64,000 nt of DNA from Coenobita brevimanus. Lineage: Eukaryota > Arthropoda > Malacostraca > Decapoda > Coenobitidae. The stretch lies in contig CM064632.1 of assembly GCA_032717465.1 (NCBI GenBank), positions 27,417,814-27,481,813 of the forward strand. Reading direction: 5' to 3'. The position numbers and the translations under genes were made by a program. This document shows, piece after piece, positions 20,818 through 28,369 of this stretch (within the stretch, counting starts at the first letter, position 1; each line of letters begins with the position of its first letter). The notes below the pieces were generated by a model that did not search any database, was not told the DNA's origin, and saw only the letters and a program-made list of their open reading frames with translations.

Positions 20818-21165
20818 TGGGGGAGGCGGTAGCTCAGTCGGTAGAGAGGTGGCCTGTAGTCCTAACGGACCCAGGTTCAAATCCCCGCTGGGGCAGGGAA
20901 CAGTTTAAGGATTTCAATTTAGTAAAAGGAGGCTTTACTGATCTACCAGAAGGCCCGCCGACATGTCTTAAAAATACCCCCGGTAATACCAATACACCAG
21001 TCCTGTCTGAGACAGCCCTAGCATGTATTCAATATGGATGGTGGGTGTTAGCGCCGAAGTGGTGACATGTAGACGTGCATGGTATGTAGGAGGACTGGGC
21101 CTTGGGAGCAGGCTGTGTGGCCTTTGCCCAGAGTCGGACACAAAAAAAAAAAAAAAAAAAAAAAA
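20818..21165 (+). mobile_element. tRNA-derived SINE with poly-A tail
   Basis: The tRNA-like head has a consensus A box TAGCTCAGTCGG (20830-20841) and a near-consensus B box GGTTCAAATCC (20874-20884) at tRNA-like spacing. A body of about 250 bp follows and ends in a run of about 24 A (21142-21165). The body block around 21020-21075 (AGCATGTATTC, then GGTGGGTGTTAGCGCCGAAG, then TGGTGACATG) reappears in the minus-strand SINE at 21845-22150. Transcription by RNA polymerase III from the internal promoter is expected for this class. I see no convincing target-site duplication. Confidence 0.85.
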
Positions 21166-21228
21166 GCATCATTTTATTTCAGGCATATGTTTCAGTGATT
21201 CCAAAGGTAGTGGTGCTCTCTACTGCAG

Positions 21229-21230
<2 letters not shown>

Positions 21231-21295
<65 letters not shown>

Positions 21296-21325
21296 GAGAG
21301 AGAGAAATAGATAGATAGATAGATA
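21231..21325. repeat. (TA)n, (GA)n, (GATA)n compound microsatellite
   Basis: (TA)n at about 21231-21290, (GA)n at 21292-21305 and GATA repeats to about 21325. Confidence 0.95.
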
Positions 21326-21495
21326 TCATATATTTTTTCCTTCATGCAAGGAAGAAGGAACCAAAGGCCAGGAGCCCGCAAATTGTTCCCTTCAAGAAAA
21401 AACAAAAAGAAGATAACAGAGAGCCAAATTCTTGATCCGTTCATTTGTCGCAGACCGAAGACTGTACGTTGGGAATTTCATTTAAATCCGTTCAC

Positions 21496-21675
21496 TATAC
21501 TCCTTTTACTCTAACCTGGCCTAATGCTGAGTCGTAACAGCAGATTAACACAAAAATATGATCTTAATCACGATGAATTGCTGTGAAAAGGATGTGGAGC
21601 CGTAATATTGTATTTTTTCTGAGCTAAGTGAATTAAGCAGCAAAAGGACGAAAAAGTTGGAGTAAAAGGAGTATA
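21496..21675. mobile_element. Mite-C copy with both ends
   Basis: The left end is TATACTCCTTTTACTCTAAC and then CTGGCC. The right end is AGTTGGAGTAAAAGGAGTAT. They are near-perfect inverted complements over about 16-20 bp. About 180 bp long, non-coding. The ends include TATA, so any TA target duplication cannot be separated from the termini. Confidence 0.8.
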
Positions 21676-21844
21676 ACAACGAATACATTAGCGTTGTTCT
21701 ACAGTGACTGAAGCTTGAGAGAATAATTCACAAGAAACGATCGAATAATATAGTGCTCAGGTCTCCGTTAACCCTTTTCACTTCGTCGGGGCCCTACTTG
21801 GTAAATCATTGGAAGGTAACAAGAATAAGATCTATTTTTAATAT

Positions 21845-22150
21845 GTTCAACCCCAGGCACAGACTGGAAAGCCCGTTCCCTTAACCACAAACCATCTCAT
21901 GTCACCACTTCGGCACTAATACCCACCGTCCGCGCTGAATACATGCTAGTACTATCGACTTCGCGGCTGGTGTGATGATATTAGAAAGGGTGTTTTTGTG
22001 ACATCTGGGTGGGTCTTGTGGGAGATAAGTATATTGTGTTTTAGCGAATTCATATCAACAAACCGATCCCTGCATTAGACAGGGTTCGAACTCGCGTCCT
22101 TTCAGATATCACATCAGCCCTCTAACCATTAAACCCTTCTTGTGGCCAAT
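21845..22150 (-). mobile_element. tRNA-derived SINE, second copy with a different head
   Basis: Reading on the minus strand, an A-box-like TTAATGGTTAGAGG and a B box GAGTTCGAACCC (around 22082-22131) are followed by a body that shares blocks with the SINE at 20818. The clearest block is AGCATGTATTC, then GGTGGGTATTAGTGCCGAAG, then TGGTGACATG (21893-21952). The tRNA-like heads of the two SINEs are clearly different. No poly-A tail is seen; the copy fades out near 21845. Confidence 0.65.
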
Positions 22151-22439
22151 TGCAAACTTTATATTCCCTTCAGTTCAGTTACCGGTATTTCATCCCCAGC
22201 TGAATAAATCGTCCACAGGCTTACAGAATATAATACCAAGGCGTCACTGCACTGACGAGGTTCAACAAACAGCGTAATGACAGCCATCGAAAGGAACAGG
22301 GGAAAAAAGAAAAAAAGACCTTAATGGTAAAACATAAAAAGATCCTTCGATGTAATTTTTCTTCTTTTGGGTGTCTGAAGGATTTTATTAGAATTTTTTT
22401 GAAAAGCTATGCCTGAAAAATCCACTGGCCATCATTTCC

Positions 22440-23170
22440 CTCTGCCTTTCTTCTTTCTTCCCCTCTCCTCCACTTTCTTCCTTCCTTCATCCTTTCTTCC
22501 TCGCCTTACTTATTAGCTTTCTTTTATCCTTTATTCTGTTCTTTCTTTCTCCCTCCCTCCCTCCTTCCTTCCTCCCTGCATCCCTTCCTTCCGGCTTCAT
22601 ATATTTCTTCTTTCTTCCCCATCTCTCCCTCTCCTTCCTCCTGTCTTTCATTCCTCCTGTTCTCCCTCCTTCCATCCTTAGTTTCTTCCTCCCATTTTCC
22701 CTTCCTTCTTTTTTCCTTTTCTCTTCCTGTCCTCCTCCTTTCCTTCTTTCTTTCGGTCCTCCCTCCCTCTATCTTTAGCTTCTTTCTTCCTTCTTCATTT
22801 CCTCCTCCTCCCCTCCTTTTCCTTCCTTCTTTCTTCCTCCCTCTGTTGTCCTTCCTTCTCTCCATCCTCCCTGCTTTACTCCCAATCCCTCTTTCTTTTC
22901 TCTCTTCCATAGTAACTTTACTTTTTCCTTCACACTTCCTTGCCTTCTTTCCTTTCTCCCTACCTTCCTTCTTTCCTTTCTTCTTTCATTTCTTCCTCCC
23001 TCCCTCCCTCCTTTCCTCACGTCCTTCCTTCCTCCCTCTTGTTCTGCCTTCTTTTCATCCTTCCTTCCATCCTCCCTCCCTCCCTTCCCCTCTTCCTCCC
23101 TTTATCCGAAGCTCTCATCCTCCCTTCCTTCTTCCTTTCATTCTTCTCTCCCCTCCTTCCATCTTCATCG
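22440..23170. repeat. Pyrimidine-rich (TTCC)n-like tract (~730 bp)
   Basis: Nearly pure C/T plus strand with CTTCCTTCCTCCCTCCC-type blocks. The long frames on both strands are composition artefacts. 22151-22439 holds nothing recognised. Confidence 0.9.
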
Positions 23171-23283
23171 TAATCTTCTCAAACAATTTCAAGAAAGTGA
23201 CACAGAAAACCCAAACATTTTCCTTTCCAGTCGATCCTAAATATAGGGATGCGGAATAGCATATCATTAATACTATAAGCCAT

Positions 23284-23284
<1 letters not shown>

Positions 23285-23329
<45 letters not shown>

Positions 23330-23410
23330 TAATTATAACACTTAATAACAACAATAATAATAATAATAATAATAAAAATAACAATAATAATAAATATCAT
23401 CATAATAAAT
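23285..23410. repeat. (AAT)n microsatellite cluster
   Basis: Two (AAT)n runs at about 23286-23328 and 23349-23402. Confidence 0.9.
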
Positions 23411-23514
23411 CTGACCAATATTTCTCACACATAAAGTGGGGTAGACAGAATGCAGAAACAGAAAGGAAGATTTAAATAAAGGTAAATACTGGCACATCCT
23501 TATAACCTCGTGTG

Positions 23515-23930
23515 TGTGTGTGGGGGGGGGGGCAATATTGGCTTCTTTATGACGTGGTGGTGCTGGGGGGGGGTTGGGGGGAGAGGGAAGAATGGTAAAG
23601 GAGAGATGTGGAAAGGAAAGTTGCAGGGAAGGGGAAGGGAGGGGAGGATAGGGGAAGATAGGAAAAGAGAGAGGGAAGGGGAAACAGGGAGAAACTGTGA
23701 GGGTGTGGGGAGAAGAAAGACGGATAAGGGGACAGAGAGAGAGAGAGAGAGAAGCAAAAGGAAACAAGATGAAGGAAGGAGGGAAGGAATTGGGAGAAAC
23801 AATGACAAAAAAAAAAAAAAAAAAAAGAGAGAGAGTGAGACTAAGAAGAGATAAAGAAGAGAAGGGGAGGAGAACGGTGGGTCTCAGGCTTTATCCCATC
23901 AAAGCCCCTCCCCCCCCAAAAAAAAAAAAA
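23515..23930. repeat. G-rich then purine-rich tract
   Basis: (GT)n and G runs at 23512-23532 and 23566-23580, purine-only sequence to about 23878 with an A run at 23807-23826, then a C run and an A run at 23908-23931. Confidence 0.85.
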
Positions 23931-23959
23931 GCCCGTGGGAAAAGATGTCTGCGATTTTT

Positions 23960-24345
23960 CAATATCTAGGACCCATATTTTATTTTCACATTTTTCCATA
24001 TAACTTTAACATTTTTGCATATACTTTCACTCATGTTTGTCATACATTTTTCATATATTTATAGTCTTACGCTATTTTTCACTCATTTTCGTATGAAGTT
24101 GTTCATTTAATTGAAACACATTTCGCTATCTTTCTCAGTATAATCTACAGTTTTGGATACATTATTTAGAAATACTTTTCCATACATTATAATAAACACT
24201 TTTGTATTTTTTTTTTTCACAAGCAGGTTGTCATAGTTTCCATACGTGTCTATAAATTATTTCTCTCAAGATACCTGTGTTGAATACAAATTCCAATACA
24301 ATTTTTTAATCAATAGTTTTCCGTCAATATCCATAGGTTATCTTT
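23960..24345. repeat. AT-rich degenerate repeat
   Basis: CATTTTTCATATA-like motifs recur every ~30 bp. No gene seen. Confidence 0.5.
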
Positions 24346-24373
24346 TCCATAAATCTATCTATATATCTATCTA

Positions 24374-24892
24374 TCTATATATAAAAGATGAGTTGGTATG
24401 TTTGACCTTCAATCATGCCCAAACCAGGGGCCGGAGACCCCCAGACCCATATATATTCTGAATCAGGGTAACCCAAGGATGGTTTTAGGGGGGGTCAAAA
24501 TTCAGATATCGGTCATTGGAGGTCACCAGTATAATGTTTGCCATTTTGGCCCGGGCAACGCCGGGTACCCTAGCAGCCCAACTTTTGGCATAGAGACTCA
24601 CATGACCTCCAGTTCGGACACAGGCTACGTGAGGTTGACCTCCGAGGTCATTTGAGGTCACCAGTGGGAGGTCATTTGAGGTCACCGGTAATAGAGTAGT
24701 GAACAACTGCGCACAAATACTGTGCGGTAGTCTGCGAATGCTGAAACAGAAAGTTCCTGGACCTCTTATAATCCGTCTTCAAAAGCATAAGAGGTACATG
24801 GTCATTCTGAAGAAGAAAGAAAGATTGAACTAGAACAAATAGGATTACAGTGCTCGCCTTTTTTGCCGGGCAATCCCGGGTACCCCTGCTAG
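24374..24892 (+). mobile_element. Non-autonomous Helitron
   Basis: Begins TCTATATATAAAAGATGAG and ends CTGCTAG (24886-24892). Just upstream of the end is a GC-rich hairpin built from CCGGG, CAAT and CCCGG (24867-24880). The flanking bases are A on the left (24373) and T on the right (24893), the A^T target expected for Helitrons. About 519 bp, with no Rep/helicase coding. Inside, GGTCATTTGAGGTCAC is repeated. A second hairpin plus CTAG lies at 24549-24573, as if an older 3' end were retained. Confidence 0.75.
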
Positions 24893-24924
24893 TATTTTTA
24901 TATAATATTATCAGTACACAGATT

Positions 24925-25022
24925 AAACATGGCTTTCCATTCCTTGTAAATATGACTTTCAATTCCTTTTAAAAACGGGCTTCAATTGCTTTTAAATATG
25001 GCTTTCAATTCCTTTTAAATGG
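24925..25022. repeat. ~27-bp tandem repeat, four units
   Basis: Units resemble TATGGCTTTCAATTCCTTTT followed by AAA. Confidence 0.85.
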
Positions 25023-25025
25023 TTG

Positions 25026-25028
25026 CGC

Positions 25029-25118
<90 letters not shown>
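25026..25118. repeat. (GC)n-(GT)n alternating purine-pyrimidine tract
   Basis: About 17 bp of GC followed by about 76 bp of GT, an uninterrupted alternating tract of the kind that can adopt Z-DNA. Confidence 0.95.
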
Positions 25119-25119
<1 letters not shown>

Positions 25120-25265
25120 GGCTCTCAATTTCCCCAGCTTGCTATCAGTAGTGGATGTCAGTTGGCGTTGAAAAGAGGGTGGTCTGGCCTTGTCTCCAGC
25201 CCTTGCTATAACTCTTGTATCAAATATCCGATCACACTCTCTAAAAGGACTACGGGGAAAAAAAG

Positions 25266-25266
<1 letters not shown>

Positions 25267-25307
<41 letters not shown>

Positions 25308-25354
25308 TCTGATTTTAATTTGATGGTGTGGTGGGGACCTTTTAAAGAGGATGA

Positions 25355-25389
<35 letters not shown>
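25267..25389. repeat. (GT)n and (CT)n microsatellites
   Basis: (GT)n at about 25267-25306 and (CT)n at 25359-25389, separated by about 50 bp. Confidence 0.95.
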
Positions 25390-25391
<2 letters not shown>

Positions 25392-25539
25392 GAACGACCT
25401 CTATTAAATTTCTCACTATCAAGACGTCTTTTGCTTGTTTTTCTCACGACCGTCTGATATTTTACTAATTTTTAAAATCCCTGAGGTAGTCAATGTGTTA
25501 TTAATTGTATTTTTATCCATACTACCGTGCAGACTTTAC

Positions 25540-25545
25540 ATATAT

Positions 25546-25620
<75 letters not shown>
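25540..25620. repeat. (TA)n microsatellite, left flank of the LTR element
   Basis: About 80 bp of TA with one AAT interruption. It runs directly into the 5' LTR. A matching (TA)n follows the 3' LTR at 31972-32047. Confidence 0.95.
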
Positions 25621-25621
<1 letters not shown>

Positions 25622-26398
25622 CCTATGATTTCATCATCCTTTGTGTAATTTTAACGCACAATATGCTGCATGTTTGATCACGAGCGTGTTCTGCCTCAGT
25701 TCCCCCTTCTACCGTTATAGTAGAGTAAGTCGTCCTTTCTGTTGTTCAGAGAAGGATTGTCAGCTCTTTGTCCCCTATGGCTTCATATGCGCGTCCTTCT
25801 TACAAGTTGTATCAAGCTCTGCCGGCCCCTATATAATGAGCTCAGTCTTTGCATTACTGCCACTTAGATCTACTCCTCATTTTGCTCACATCTCCGTCCT
25901 CCCCTGTACAGTTATTATTATTGTGAGTGCTCAGGAAGTCTCCAACCATCTAGCAGCTGTGTGTAATTTGAGTATAACTGTTGTTGCATTTTTTCTTGCA
26001 CTGTGTAGCATAAGGTTAATTCTTAGGCCTAGTAAGGTTTTTGTAATTTATGTAAAGGTTCTTATTGTCAGCCATCATTAATATTTTGTATCTGTAATAA
26101 TATATCTGGCATTCACTGAGTATTATCTGGTATCTCATTTTAACAGGGCTGACTTAGATAAATGTACTCATGCTAATTTCGTGTTAATAGAGGCTATTGC
26201 AGTTAACCATATATTTAACCTGTTTTTTGCCATTACATTATCCTTATGAGTCCTGAATGTTTTGTTGTTAGTTTGAGCATTAAACTTTAACTTGTAATTT
26301 TACCTAACTCTTTGTTTTGAACCTGGAACTTTACGGGACAGTAGTGATTTTTAGTATTCTCACTTAAAGTGTACATTATCTTTCTCTGTTCCGTAACA
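25612..26398 (+). repeat. 5' LTR
   Basis: Matches 31186-31971 nearly throughout, from GCCTATGATTTCATCATCC to the end CCGTAACA. The first six or so bases expected from the 3' LTR (TGTTAC) are replaced by TA repeat. The segment after it begins TAAATTTGGCGACC, where TGGCGACC is the likely start of the primer-binding site; I do not assign the tRNA. Confidence 0.9.
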
Positions 26399-26479
26399 TA
26401 AATTTGGCGACCTCTTATCAGGATATTCAGGATATTATCATAAGGATATTGCTTGATATTTTGTGACTGTGATTTATTC

Positions 26480-28369
26480 ATGATGTCTACTATTACTACA
26501 TTTGATGAAGCCAAAGATTTTTTGTCAAATGTGCAAACAGTGTGTGAAGTAGAAAACAGAACAAAGAATGAACTTAAGCTTGTTGCTCAACAAGTGGGAA
26601 TTGCAGTTCACTCTCATCATTCTAAAGATCAAATTGTTGGCATGATTAATAAAAGCTTGTTTAATGTAACTCCTCCAAATGAGCAAACGCAGATTGAATT
26701 AGCTAAGTTACAGCTAGCTCTGCAGGAGGCTCGTGCTAAAGAAGCTGAATTTCAGGCAAATGCTAAGCAGGCGGAGTCTCAGGCTCGTATTCAGGAGGCT
26801 GAATTTCAGGCAAATGCTAAGGAGGCGGAGTCTCAGGCTCGTATTCAGGAGGCACAGATACAGGCACAAATTGAACTTGCCAGGATTCAGGCAGACCATG
26901 AGTATCGCATGAAACAAGGTGGAACTGGATCATCTAGCTCTGATGATTTTGATGTGGCTAAAAATGTTAAACTTGTCCCTCCTTTTAATGAATCTGATTT
27001 AACAAAGTATTTTCAGTTGTTTGAGAGGGTAGCTACAGGTTTTAATTGGCCAAAAAAGTATTGGCCAGTACTCCTTCAAACTGTTCTCACCGGTAACGCT
27101 CAAGTAACTTATGCATCTTTGCCTCAGGATCAATCTGATAATTATGATGTAGTTAAGAGCTTGATTCTTAAGGCCTATGAGCTTGTTCCTGAAGCCTATA
27201 GAGTAAAATTTAGGACAACTTACAAGCAAGATAAGCAATCCCATGTTGAGTATGCAAAAATCAAAGAAGATCTGTTAGAGCAGTGGTTAAATTCTAAGAA
27301 TGTGGATTCTGATTTTGGTAAATTTAAGCAGATGATTTTGCTGGAGGACTTCAAGAGGTGTATTTATAAAGATGTAAGCCTATATCTTGATGAGAAAAGA
27401 ATAGATAATTTGTCTGATGCTGCAGTTTTAGCTGATGAATATGTTCTCACTCACAAGAGATATTCTAAAGAAAAAAGGAAAGCTGAGTGTAAGTACGTTG
27501 CCTCTACTCAGAGTACAGGTAACAGGAAAGAGAATAAAGATGATGTTTCTCATGAAGTAAATACCAGCTTCACCTCTAGATTTCAGAAAAGTAAATGTAC
27601 TTATTGTAGTAAGCTTGGTCATACTACGGAGAAATGTTTCAGGAGACAGCGTGATATGAACAAAAAGGAGTCTTTAAATATTCAGTCAATTGGTCTAGTG
27701 TCCACTCTTGAGAGTTCCCAGAATTCTTTAACCGAGTTAACTGAACCTGCTTTGAGGGGTAACTTAAATTCTCATGATGGAGCTCCTCTTTTGAGCAGTA
27801 ACGTGGGTGACACTCTCAAGAGTTCATGTGCTAATTTCCTGTCTGATGGTTTTGTCAGTCCTCTGGACAGTAATGACAGGAAATCAGTTCAAATATATCG
27901 TGATACAGGTGCTTGCCAATCCCTTATGCTGACCAGTGTTCTAGGCTCTAATGTTAATTCCTCTGATGAAACTGTAATCTTACAAGGTGTAGGGAATAAT
28001 TACTTCTCTGTCCCTCTGTGCAGAGTGAATTTAGAGTCTGGTTTTGTTAATGGTTCCGTTATGGTTGGGTTGGTTGAGACACTCCCAATGTCAGGTGTAA
28101 CTTTCTTACTTGGAAATGATATTGGTGGAAGTCAGGTGTGTCCAGCTCCTCAGTTGTCTAGTGAGCCAGTGGCTGTGACCCAGGATTGTGATGTCCCTGA
28201 TGTGTTCCCTGCATGTGCTGTCACTAGGGCTAAGTCTAAAGTTACTGGTGATTTAGAGGATAATGATGATGATGATCTTATCCTAGCTGACCTTTTCTTG
28301 CTAATTTGGACCACTCACCAGATGAGGCAGTACCCCGTAGTGTTGATAATTTGTCTCGTCAAGAGTTGA
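26480..28369 (+). CDS. Gag-protease polyprotein of the GMR1-like element
   Basis: Starts at tandem ATG codons (26480, 26483) and runs about 629 codons. Residues ~70-145 are a charged coiled coil that contains an exact-phase 18-residue tandem duplication (26741-26794 and 26795-26848). Residues ~160-335 are a capsid-like helical domain resembling the GMR1 Gag region ancestral to the SCAN domain. A CCHC zinc knuckle C-x2-C-x4-H-x4-C lies at residues 373-386. A retropepsin domain with the standard DTGA motif begins at residue 475, with FLLGNDIGG downstream. The C-terminus is acidic. The frame overlaps pol by about 79 bp; pol lies in the -1 frame, so a -1 ribosomal shift is the likely way to make Gag-Pol. 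CCTTTTC at 28291 is only an imperfect slippery site. Confidence 0.9.
   Translation: MMSTITTFDEAKDFLSNVQTVCEVENRTKNELKLVAQQVGIAVHSHHSKDQIVGMINKSLFNVTPPNEQTQIELAKLQLALQEARAKEAEFQANAKQAESQARIQEAEFQANAKEAESQARIQEAQIQAQIELARIQADHEYRMKQGGTGSSSSDDFDVAKNVKLVPPFNESDLTKYFQLFERVATGFNWPKKYWPVLLQTVLTGNAQVTYASLPQDQSDNYDVVKSLILKAYELVPEAYRVKFRTTYKQDKQSHVEYAKIKEDLLEQWLNSKNVDSDFGKFKQMILLEDFKRCIYKDVSLYLDEKRIDNLSDAAVLADEYVLTHKRYSKEKRKAECKYVASTQSTGNRKENKDDVSHEVNTSFTSRFQKSKCTYCSKLGHTTEKCFRRQRDMNKKESLNIQSIGLVSTLESSQNSLTELTEPALRGNLNSHDGAPLLSSNVGDTLKSSCANFLSDGFVSPLDSNDRKSVQIYRDTGACQSLMLTSVLGSNVNSSDETVILQGVGNNYFSVPLCRVNLESGFVNGSVMVGLVETLPMSGVTFLLGNDIGGSQVCPAPQLSSEPVAVTQDCDVPDVFPACAVTRAKSKVTGDLEDNDDDDLILADLFLLIWTTHQMRQYPVVLIICLVKS

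Noticed and set aside
20820..20895. Functional tRNA gene
   Set aside because: Continues into a 250-bp body and a poly-A tail, the structure of a SINE.
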